A DNA stretch of 5,354 nucleotides from Gemmatimonadales bacterium (GTDB lineage Bacteria > Gemmatimonadota > Gemmatimonadetes > Gemmatimonadales > GWC2-71-9), in assembly GCA_030597435.1 (NCBI GenBank), contig JAUVRV010000237.1, positions 1 to 5,354 on the forward strand. The letters run 5' to 3'. Under the pieces are notes generated by a model. It was given only the letters and a program-made list of their open reading frames with translations, did no database searches and had not been told where the DNA came from. This document shows, in pieces, positions 1 through 5,354 of this stretch. A program made the translations under genes and the position numbers. Position 1 is the stretch's first letter; the number at the start of each line of letters is the position of its first letter.

Positions 1-1436
1 ACGACCTGCTGCAACTCGTGCCGGTCGCCGCGCACCTTGGGAGCCGGCTCTGCCAAGTCCATATAGAGGTCGATCTCACGCAGCTTCAAATCGTAGCTGA
101 CCAGTCCCGCTGCACGCCGTGTGATGTCGTTGATATCCACATCGGCCACGTCGGCCGGTCCCTGCCGGGCGAAGGTCAGCAGGTTCCGCACGATCCGTCC
201 GGCGCGGTCTGCTTGTTCGCGTATGAGGCTGAAGTGTTTCTTCTCCGACGGGGCGGTGCTTTCACGATTCAGCAGGTAGTCTGAGAGGCCCGCTATCGAG
301 GAGAGGGGGTTGTTGAGTTCGTGTGCCACACCGGAGACCAACTGCCCGATAGCCGCCATCTTCTCGCTCTGAATGAGCTGTGCTTCGATGGCGCTGCGTT
401 CGGTCACGTCCTCGATCAGCGCGACGACAAGCCCATCCTCCTCACTTGGCATGGCCGACGCACTGATGCGCAGTGTCCGCTGTAAGACGTCCGAGTGGGT
501 TGTGAGCAGTGCGGGGGATTCCCCCGCGTGGACTGCATCCAAGTGTTCGAACAACACGTGTGACTTACCGAGGAGCAGTTCGCCGAGGTTCTTGCCGATG
601 GTCTCTGGCAGGGCCTGGTCCACCATCTTGGAGAAAGCACGGTTGGCCCGACGAATCCGTCCCTTCAAGTCCACCACGGCCACACCATCGCGCATTGCGT
701 CGAATGTGGCTTCCCACTGCTCCTTACCGGTCTTGATGAGTTCAAAGAACCGTGCGTTTTCGAGTACCACCGCGGTGTGACGGGATACCGTGGACAGTTG
801 TCTCAGGTGGTCAGCCGTGTATGGGACAGCATCGGTGCGGACAGATGCAAGGGCTCCGACGGTGATGCCATGGGCCTGAAGCGGTGCTACTGCTGCCACC
901 TTCACTAGGAATCCGGAAACCAGCTCAGGTGCCTGCCCATCTTCGGCGTATGCCACCTCGACGTGTTCGCTACCTATTGCCTTGGTGATGAGCCCGGCCT
1001 CAGCCTCGCTGAACTCGCGGCCGGCCATGTGTCTCAGGCTGCCCTCCGCCGCAATTACACGAATGGGAGCCCCGCCGTTCGTGGTCATTGCCATCATAGT
1101 ACCGTCGGAGTCTAGAGATTGTGATACGTACCTCACAACGTGTTCGACGATTCGGTTGGGTTCGAGCGTTTCGGAAAGGAGGTACGATAACTCCTGCAGG
1201 GAAAGCATCTCGCTGACCCGACTCGCAAGCTCAGAGCGAGCCGACTCGATCTCCCGAGCCATTCGTGAGGTAGTGCGCGTGCGGCCGAGATGGAAACCTG
1301 CCAAACCAGCCAGGGCGACCAGCGAGCAGCCCAGGATCCAGCCGATTACTTGAATCAGGTACCCTCCCTGTATTCGGGTGGTGCGTTGGGTTTCAACCGT
1401 ATCGGTTTTGCCGGCACACCGAGGGAAAGGTGCCAT
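1..1436 (-). CDS. Membrane-anchored GAF-PAS sensor histidine kinase, C-terminus cut by window edge
   Basis: This is a two-component sensor kinase. Such kinases autophosphorylate a histidine and pass the phosphate to a response regulator. The frame is open without a stop from 1436 to the window edge (478 visible codons, numbered from the ATG at 1436). In order I see a hydrophobic segment at about residues 29-50 (VIGWILGCSLVALAGLAGF); a charged linker; a GAF-like region at about 77-230 ending in VVLENARFFELI; a PAS domain at about 239-350 (EQWEATFDAMRDGVAVVD, ending LIEDVTERSAI); and a HisKA dimerisation domain with the H-box GVAHELNNPLSSI, phospho-acceptor His372. The last visible residues, DRHELQQV, are the lead-in to the N-box, so the ATP-binding domain lies outside the window. 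There is no large periplasmic loop, which suggests sensing near the membrane or in the cytoplasm. The ligand is unknown. The start is uncertain: ATG 1436 has an AAGGA nine bases upstream but overlaps the acyltransferase by 82 bases. A non-ATG start near 1358-1353 would still keep the membrane helix. Partner regulator not visible. Confidence 0.9.
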   Translation of the reverse strand, partial: MAPFPRCAGKTDTVETQRTTRIQGGYLIQVIGWILGCSLVALAGLAGFHLGRTRTTSRMAREIESARSELASRVSEMLSLQELSYLLSETLEPNRIVEHVVRYVSQSLDSDGTMMAMTTNGGAPIRVIAAEGSLRHMAGREFSEAEAGLITKAIGSEHVEVAYAEDGQAPELVSGFLVKVAAVAPLQAHGITVGALASVRTDAVPYTADHLRQLSTVSRHTAVVLENARFFELIKTGKEQWEATFDAMRDGVAVVDLKGRIRRANRAFSKMVDQALPETIGKNLGELLLGKSHVLFEHLDAVHAGESPALLTTHSDVLQRTLRISASAMPSEEDGLVVALIEDVTERSAIEAQLIQSEKMAAIGQLVSGVAHELNNPLSSIAGLSDYLLNRESTAPSEKKHFSLIREQADRAGRIVRNLLTFARQGPADVADVDINDITRRAAGLVSYDLKLREIDLYMDLAEPAPKVRGDRHELQQV

Positions 1437-2170
1437 GGATCGACGTCCTTCGCGACCACTGCGCCGGATCCCACCATCGCCTCTTCTCCCACGCGGACGC
1501 CCGCGAGCACTGTTGCATGATATGCCAGTCGGACGCCGTCTTCCAGCACCGTCTGCTTGTTGGTCACGTCCACCGGATCTGCAAGAGCGTGGGTGTGGCT
1601 GTAGATGTTGGAATAGTCGGCGACTGAGACCCGGTTGCCCAGGACGATTCCACCACGATCGTCTAGCAGCACGTGCCGATGTATCACCACGTTGTCGCCA
1701 ACCTCCATCTTGTACCCATAGGAGAACTCGACGAATTGGAAACACTTGAAGTTATCCCCACAGCGATCGAACACGTGGCGTGCCAGAATCCTCCTCAGAC
1801 GCACTCCTACGTCCACGTTGCCGCCTCCCAGGGGAGATCGATCGAAGCTCTGCCACAGCCACAATAGCGGCTTGACCTGCTGGTACCGGTCGACATTTCC
1901 CTCGTGGTAGTACTCCGGTTCCAGCGTGACATTACGCGGGTCCAGTGCCAACAGCGTGGCTCGTGTGCCCTTCGAGACGTCCGGGTCGTGCAGCAAGTCC
2001 TCGTAGGCTGCGGAGCCAGGAAAGTAGAGATCGAACAGAACGTCGCGGCACAGTAGATATCGATCGCACTCTGGATCCTCGAGCCGTTGCTCTATGTCTC
2101 CCAGCCAATCGTCGTATATGGCTGCTGCGCCGTCAGGCAGGGTCAGAGTTTTCAGGGGACGGTGAACCAT
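1355..2170 (-). CDS. Hexapeptide-repeat (left-handed beta-helix) acyltransferase with N-terminal extension
   Basis: This is a 271-residue protein whose C-terminal half belongs to the maltose/galactoside/serine O-acetyltransferase-like superfamily (COG0110 type), which moves an acyl group, usually acetyl from acetyl-CoA, to a sugar or other hydroxyl or amine acceptor. Hexapeptide-like turns run from about residue 155 to 245 (MEVGDNVVIHRHVLLDD, GIVLGNRVSVADYSNIYSHTH, VLAGVRVGEEAMVGSGAVVAKDV), followed by the classic closing motif LGVPAKPIRL at 250-259. His194, in SHTHALADP, aligns with the usual catalytic histidine. Residues 1 to about 130 are not helix repeats. They look mostly alpha-helical, with several Trp, Tyr and Cys residues, and are longer than the short lid of maltose acetyltransferase. 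No signal peptide or membrane segment is visible, so it is probably cytoplasmic. The substrate cannot be told from sequence; an envelope glycan is a guess. ATG 2170 has no clear ribosome binding site. The 3' end overlaps the kinase gene, which suggests coupled expression. Confidence 0.85.
   Translation of the reverse strand: MVHRPLKTLTLPDGAAAIYDDWLGDIEQRLEDPECDRYLLCRDVLFDLYFPGSAAYEDLLHDPDVSKGTRATLLALDPRNVTLEPEYYHEGNVDRYQQVKPLLWLWQSFDRSPLGGGNVDVGVRLRRILARHVFDRCGDNFKCFQFVEFSYGYKMEVGDNVVIHRHVLLDDRGGIVLGNRVSVADYSNIYSHTHALADPVDVTNKQTVLEDGVRLAYHATVLAGVRVGEEAMVGSGAVVAKDVDPWHLSLGVPAKPIRLKPNAPPEYREGT
1362..1368 (-). promoter_or_regulatory. Strong Shine-Dalgarno-like site before a possible non-ATG start of the kinase
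   Basis: On the minus strand, GGGAGGG lies inside the last codons of the acyltransferase. Its GGAGG core is 4 bases before an in-frame CTG (1358-1356), which overlaps the acyltransferase TGA stop, and 7 bases before an in-frame ATT (1355-1353). Either codon would start the kinase right before its membrane helix. The motif is seen directly. Its use as a ribosome binding site is inferred, because these bases also encode acyltransferase residues Arg-Glu-Gly. Confidence 0.4.
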
Positions 2171-2240
2171 AGATGAGCCAATCCCGTGACTTGGGTCAAA
2201 CCACCATGACTGCTTCTGATGCCTTCTATTGGGAAACCGG

Positions 2241-2254
2241 CGACGGACCCGTCG
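2241..2254 (-). other. Short perfect inverted repeat directly after the stop of the exported-protein gene
   Basis: The 14 bases CGACGGGTCCGTCG are self-complementary and abut the TGA at 2257-2255. As RNA they can form a five-pair GC-rich stem (CGACG/CGTCG) with a four-base loop. No run of T follows; the next bases are CCGGTTTCCC. A classic intrinsic terminator is therefore not supported. It could slow 3' exonuclease decay, weakly attenuate read-through into the acyltransferase, or be chance. The surrounding 84-base gap (2254-2171) holds no other convincing signal. Confidence 0.3.
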
Positions 2255-2911
2255 TCAGTCGGGGAATCCGGGTTTCTTGATGGCAGCGGCACGGGCATCG
2301 ACAGCCGCTCTCTCGCGCTCCAGTAATCGGATTATCACCTCCCACTGATTGGACGAACGCCCTTCGTAGGAGAGTGTGAACGGGTCGGCCAGTCTGATCC
2401 CGTCCTCGTATATGTAGATCGCGGTAGCCGTTTCACGTTGGCTCAGTTGCCTGTCGCTGAATGCTCGTGAGTTCGCCAGCATTGCGATTGGCCGGAACGA
2501 GCGATTCTGACCGGTGATCGTCAGGGCCTCAGGGTTGAAGCGAGCCTGCTGTCCTCTACCGAAGAACGACACGAAGAAGATGGCTGGTTCCCGAATGCCA
2601 TAGCGCCGAGCCGTTTCGGCTATCTCGTCTCCCCTCGACTGTCTCAGCCGCCGCATGGAGTTGTAGGTGTCGGATCGCAGTAAACGGCTGACCGACTCGT
2701 TCAAGGGAATGAACCCGACCGTGAAGTCGGGGCCAACAAGCGTAATGCTGATGTCTTCCTGACCGAGTGTGCCATACCCTACCGGTGGCAAGTCGTCAAC
2801 GCGGGGAACGGTCAATGTGTCCTGGGCATGCGTGGGCGCGACACCCACCGACAAGACGATGAACACCATCGCTACCCACGACATGATACTCTTTCGCACT
2901 GCCACAGCCAT
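2255..2911 (-). CDS. Exported protein of unknown function
   Basis: This 218-residue protein has a clear Sec-type signal peptide: Arg6-Lys7, a hydrophobic core at about residues 11-25 (SWVAMVFIVLSVGVA), and a cleavage site THA|QD after Ala29. There is no lipobox cysteine, so the mature protein is probably soluble in the periplasm or associated with the envelope. I do not recognise the family. The mature part contains a beta-rich stretch (ISITLVGPDFTVGFIPL, 54-70), a charged helix (residues 72-105), another hydrophobic strand region (PAIFFVSFFGRGQQARF, 109-125), a segment ATAIYIYEDGIRL (162-174), and a charged C-terminal helix (about 190-213). It has no cysteine after the signal peptide and no recognisable catalytic motif. 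The start ATG 2911 fits both the signal peptide and a GAGG four bases upstream. The gene begins 12 bases after engB ends, so it is probably co-transcribed with engB and clpX. The coding call is strong; function is unknown. Confidence 0.88.
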   Translation of the reverse strand: MAVAVRKSIMSWVAMVFIVLSVGVAPTHAQDTLTVPRVDDLPPVGYGTLGQEDISITLVGPDFTVGFIPLNESVSRLLRSDTYNSMRRLRQSRGDEIAETARRYGIREPAIFFVSFFGRGQQARFNPEALTITGQNRSFRPIAMLANSRAFSDRQLSQRETATAIYIYEDGIRLADPFTLSYEGRSSNQWEVIIRLLERERAAVDARAAAIKKPGFPD

Positions 2912-2915
2912 ACCG

Positions 2916-2919
2916 CCTC
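2916..2919 (-). promoter_or_regulatory. Ribosome binding site of the exported-protein gene
   Basis: On the minus strand the bases GCGAGGCGGT precede ATG 2911. GAGG is four bases from the start codon, within the short gap after the engB stop. It supports this start, which is also the one that yields a complete signal peptide. Confidence 0.5.
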
Positions 2920-2923
2920 GCTG

Positions 2924-3571
2924 CTAACTGCCTTCTTCTACCAATGCCAATACGGACTCTCGCAGATCCTCCGTGCCCTCTCGCGTATGGGCGCTGGTTA
3001 CTAGAACCTGCTCCGCCAGTACGTCTATTGCTGTGATGATGCTCGCAATTCGCTCACGCCGCCGCCCGCGGCTCAGCTTGTCGGCCTTCGTCACGGCCAC
3101 TAGGGTTGGAACCCCTGCGTCGGCCAAAAGGTTCGCCATCTGCACGTCTTCTTTGGACGGCTCCCTCCTGATGTCCAGGAGCCACACAACGCCTGCCAGG
3201 CTCTGCCTGGTTGAAAGATAGTCGGTGATCAGCTCCGAAAAGCCACGCCGCTCGGTCCTGGATACACGCGAGTAGCCGTAACCCGGCAAGTCCACTAGGT
3301 AGAACCGGCCATCAGCCGAGTAGACGTTGCAGGTCCTGGTTTTTCCCGGGGTCTTGCTGGTATGGGCGAGCGCGCGCCTTCCCATCAGTCGGTTGAGCAG
3401 TGATGACTTGCCGACGTTCGACCGGCCGATGAACGCGACTTCTGGCAGAGGTGGCTGGGTGACGAAATCGGCGGTCGGATAGCTGCCGACGAAGGAGACG
3501 GAGTTCAGGCTTCTTTCTTCGCCCGTTTGCGCTCCGTTACCAGTAGTGGTGGGCGGCCTTCGGTTACGCAT
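2924..3571 (-). CDS. engB: Ribosome biogenesis GTP-binding protein YihA/YsxC (EngB)
   Basis: EngB is a TrmE-Era-EngA-EngB-type GTPase needed for a late step of large ribosomal subunit assembly, acting in the cytoplasm. All GTPase motifs are present (numbered from ATG 3571): G1 GRSNVGKS at 49-56, the G2 region TSKTPGKTR at 71-79 with the family-typical TPGKT, G3 DLPGYG at 94-99, G4 TKAD at 161-164, and G5 SAH at 193-195. The length of 215 is slightly over the family's usual size. The excess is the first 21 residues, which are low in complexity and are read from the end of clpX in another frame. The ATG at 3571 has no good ribosome binding site. The in-frame CTG at 3508, which overlaps the clpX TGA, would place G1 at residue 28, very close to Bacillus YsxC (residue 30). 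No ATG, GTG or TTG lies between 3571 and G1. I give the ATG coordinate as the longest conventional form but think the CTG start is more likely. Confidence 0.96.
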   Translation of the reverse strand: MRNRRPPTTTGNGAQTGEERSLNSVSFVGSYPTADFVTQPPLPEVAFIGRSNVGKSSLLNRLMGRRALAHTSKTPGKTRTCNVYSADGRFYLVDLPGYGYSRVSRTERRGFSELITDYLSTRQSLAGVVWLLDIRREPSKEDVQMANLLADAGVPTLVAVTKADKLSRGRRRERIASIITAIDVLAEQVLVTSAHTREGTEDLRESVLALVEEGS

Positions 3572-4755
3572 TCTTTTGTGATCACGACCTCCCGCACGTC
3601 GTCGCGGCTGGGAAGCTCGAACATGATGTCGGTCATAGACTGTTCCAGAATGGACCGCAAGCCCCTCGCTCCAGTCCCGCGCTTCATGGTGCGTTCGGCA
3701 ACCGCTTTGAGAGCCTCGGGATCGAAAGTCAGGCCGACTCCCTCGATTTCAAACAGTTTCTTGTACTGCTTGGTGAGGGCGTTTTTCGGTTCCAGTAGGA
3801 TCTTGATTAGCGCTTCCTCGTCGAGTGATTCGAGCGAGACTGTCACCGGTAGTCGCCCCACGAGTTCGGGAATCAGCCCGTAGCGCAGCAGATCGTCCGG
3901 CTCCACATCGTGGTACGGGTTCTGCTCCAGGAGCTTCGCCTTGCCAGCTTCGAGTTCTTCCTTACTGAAACCGATGCGTTTGCGGCCGGTGCGTGTCTCG
4001 ATGATCTTGTCGAGCGCATCAAATGCACCACCACAAATGAACAGAATGTTGCGCGTGTCGATTTGGATGTATTCCTGCTGTGGGTGCTTGCGGCCACCCT
4101 GGGGAGGCACCGAAGCAATCGTGCCTTCCAGAATCTTCAGCAGAGCTTGCTGCACGCCCTCACCTGACACGTCGCGTGTGATGCTGGGGTTTTCGCTCTT
4201 GCGGGCGATCTTATCTAGTTCGTCGATGTAGACAATGCCGTGTTCGCACTCGCTCACGTTGAAATCACCGGCCTGCAATAGCCGGACGAGAATGTTCTCG
4301 ACATCCTCACCTACGTAGCCTGCTTCTGTGAGCGTAGTTGCGTCCGCGATCGTGAAGGGAACGTCGAGGATCCTGGCCAGCGTCTCGGCGAGTAGCGTTT
4401 TTCCTACGCCGGTTGGACCGAGCAAGAGAATGTTGGACTTCTCTAGTTCCACGTCGTTCGTGCGCACCGGCTGTGAGTTGATCCGCTTGTAGTGACTGTA
4501 GACAGCGACTGCGAGGGTCCGCTTGGCCAGCTCCTGCCCGATCACGTACTGATCTAGTACTTCCTTGATCTCCATCGGGATGGGGACCTGAGTGATAGCC
4601 TCGGCAACTTCGCGTTCCTCATCCTCGGCGAGTATCTCGTTGCACAGCGCAATACACTCGTTGCAGATATACACCGACGGGCCGGATATGAACTTCCGGA
4701 CTGCGTCCTTTGATTTACCGCAGAATGAGCAGCGAAGGTGTTTGTCTTGAGGCAT
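3505..4755 (-). CDS. clpX: ATP-dependent Clp protease ATP-binding subunit ClpX
   Basis: ClpX is a hexameric AAA+ unfoldase that recognises tagged or native substrates, unfolds them with ATP and threads them into ClpP. The 416 residues match the family's normal length. The N-terminal zinc-binding domain has Cys9, Cys12, Cys31 and Cys34 in the C-x2-C-x18-C-x2-C pattern. The ATPase core has Walker A GPTGVGKT (113-120), the pore-1 loop GYVG (146-149), Walker B IVYIDELDK (174-182), the RKH loop (222-224), the arginine-finger region ELVGRLPV (297-304, Arg301) and sensor-2 GARGLR (363-368, Arg365). The IGF motif that docks onto ClpP is intact at 261-263, so this protein should couple to the ClpP encoded just upstream. 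The start MPQDKHLRCSFCGKS is typical. A weak GGGA about ten bases upstream is the only ribosome binding site I see. The 48 bases between clpP and clpX contain no terminator, which supports a clpP-clpX operon. The 3' end overlaps engB. Confidence 0.98.
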   Translation of the reverse strand: MPQDKHLRCSFCGKSKDAVRKFISGPSVYICNECIALCNEILAEDEEREVAEAITQVPIPMEIKEVLDQYVIGQELAKRTLAVAVYSHYKRINSQPVRTNDVELEKSNILLLGPTGVGKTLLAETLARILDVPFTIADATTLTEAGYVGEDVENILVRLLQAGDFNVSECEHGIVYIDELDKIARKSENPSITRDVSGEGVQQALLKILEGTIASVPPQGGRKHPQQEYIQIDTRNILFICGGAFDALDKIIETRTGRKRIGFSKEELEAGKAKLLEQNPYHDVEPDDLLRYGLIPELVGRLPVTVSLESLDEEALIKILLEPKNALTKQYKKLFEIEGVGLTFDPEALKAVAERTMKRGTGARGLRSILEQSMTDIMFELPSRDDVREVVITKECVTEGRPPLLVTERKRAKKEA

Positions 4756-4803
4756 GGGATATGGTCCCGTTCGAGCCTAGTATGCGTCTAGCGGGTGCGT
4801 CCG

Positions 4804-5354
4804 TCAAGACGGCTTCTTGTCCTCCAGCTCGGCCCGACGCTGGATGACCTTGTCAATTATCCCGTATTCCTTGGCTTCGTCGGCCGACATGAACGTGTCG
4901 CGGTCCATGTCATGCGCGATCTTCTCTACCGGCTGGCCTGTGTGCTTGGCATACAGCTCATTCAGCCTTTGCCGGGCGTACAGGATCTCCTTGGCCAGGA
5001 TTTCGATATCGGCCGCGGTTCCCTGCGCTCCGCCAGACGGCTGATGCATCATTATGCGCGCGTTGGGTAGAGCTGCACGTTTGCCATGCGCCCCCGCGAC
5101 GAGCAGGAAGGAGCCGGCCGACGCCGCCATACCGATGCAGATCGTGTTCACCGGTGCCTGGATGTGCTGTATGGTGTCAAAAATCGCGAGCGCACTCGAG
5201 ATCACACCGCCGGGTGAGTTGATGTACACATAGATGTCCCGTTCGGGATTGTCCGCTTCGAGGAAGAGAAGCTGTGCGATGATGATGTTCGAGACATCGT
5301 CGTCGATCGGCGTGCCCAAGAACACGATACGGTCCATGAGCAGACGGGAGAAGA
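4804..5354 (-). CDS. clpP: ATP-dependent Clp protease proteolytic subunit ClpP, 5' end beyond window
   Basis: ClpP is a serine protease of family S14. It forms a double-heptamer barrel that degrades proteins delivered by ClpX or ClpA/ClpC. Counting from the internal Met codon at 5337, the catalytic triad is Ser73 (in GMAASAGS), His98 (in MMHQP) and Asp147 (in DRDTF). The Ser-to-His and His-to-Asp spacings of 25 and 49 residues equal those of E. coli ClpP. The oxyanion region NSPGG is at 40-44. That Met is probably not the start: the frame stays open to the window edge, reading FSRLL immediately before MDRIVFLGTP, which matches the conserved SRLLKDRIIFLG block inside ClpP proteins. About 20-25 N-terminal residues, including the axial loop that contacts ClpX, are therefore missing from view. 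The C-terminus, ending ELEDKKPS, is complete. clpX follows after 48 bases on the same strand, the common clpPX arrangement. Confidence 0.97.
   Translation of the reverse strand, partial: FSRLLMDRIVFLGTPIDDDVSNIIIAQLLFLEADNPERDIYVYINSPGGVISSALAIFDTIQHIQAPVNTICIGMAASAGSFLLVAGAHGKRAALPNARIMMHQPSGGAQGTAADIEILAKEILYARQRLNELYAKHTGQPVEKIAHDMDRDTFMSADEAKEYGIIDKVIQRRAELEDKKPS

Noticed and set aside
18..780. Plus-strand open frames (18-284, 373-780, 509-736) opposite the kinase
   Set aside because: The minus strand here encodes an uninterrupted kinase with recognisable GAF, PAS and HisKA motifs. The plus-strand translations are low in complexity with no domain, so they are antisense shadows.
2171..2199. 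Possible sigma-70 promoter for the acyltransferase: TTGACC, 17-base gap, TCATCT (minus strand)
   Set aside because: The -35 is good, but the -10 matches TATAAT at only two positions and abuts the start codon, leaving no leader. Not reported as a promoter.
2206..2280. Small plus-strand open frame of 24 codons across the 2171-2254 gap
   Set aside because: There is no ribosome binding site (GGTCAAACCACC precedes the ATG), and it runs antisense into the exported-protein gene. Nothing distinguishes it from chance.
3873..4231. Open frames on both strands inside clpX (3873-4118 minus, 3910-4167 and 3941-4231 plus)
   Set aside because: They lie wholly within the well-supported ClpX ATPase core and have no protein features of their own.
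4756..4803. Terminator or promoter between clpP and clpX
   Set aside because: I see no stem followed by T residues and no paired -35/-10. The 48 bases look like an ordinary intra-operon spacer.
1..5354. Mobile element, CRISPR array, defence island or other exotic system
   Set aside because: I see no direct-repeat arrays, terminal inverted repeats, transposase, integrase or nuclease motifs, or tRNA. The genes are co-oriented, closely packed and similar in base composition, consistent with ordinary chromosome.

Overview
The window is a compact bacterial chromosomal segment. All six genes lie on the minus strand, so transcription runs from position 5354 towards position 1. Both outermost genes are cut by the window edges. 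In transcription order the genes are: clpP (protease subunit, 5' end missing), clpX (AAA+ unfoldase), engB/ysxC (ribosome-assembly GTPase), a secreted protein of unknown function, a left-handed beta-helix acyltransferase with a large N-terminal extension, and a membrane-anchored GAF-PAS histidine kinase whose ATPase domain is cut off at position 1.

Base composition is moderately GC-rich by eye. The ClpX, ClpP and EngB sequences are ordinary and intact. A clpP-clpX-engB run followed by a small exported protein and a sensor kinase suggests a Gram-negative, non-model phylum. Gemmatimonadota is my best guess, from general resemblance only; it is a low-confidence inference and no rRNA or other marker is present to settle it.

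Layout: 5354-4804 is clpP, whose reading frame continues past the window edge. 4803-4756 is a 48-base gap without a visible terminator. 4755-3505 is clpX. engB overlaps the 3' end of clpX (ATG at 3571, or more likely a CTG at 3508 that overlaps the clpX stop codon). After a 12-base gap comes the exported protein (2911-2255). The only gap above 50 bases on this strand is 2254-2171, 84 bases holding a short hairpin. The acyltransferase follows (2170-1355), and its end overlaps the start of the kinase (1436 or about 1358 down to 1). No stretch of more than 300 bases lacks a gene.

Functionally the right half is housekeeping: ClpX recognises and unfolds substrates and feeds them to ClpP, and EngB helps assemble the large ribosomal subunit. 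The left half is less conserved and envelope-oriented: an exported protein, an acyltransferase of the sugar/envelope-modifying superfamily, and a membrane sensor kinase. I found no mobile element, CRISPR array, tRNA, rRNA or convincing promoter. The most distinctive observation is that two junctions (clpX/engB and acyltransferase/kinase) share the same CTGA geometry, in which family length or a transmembrane segment argues that the true start is a non-canonical codon overlapping the upstream stop.
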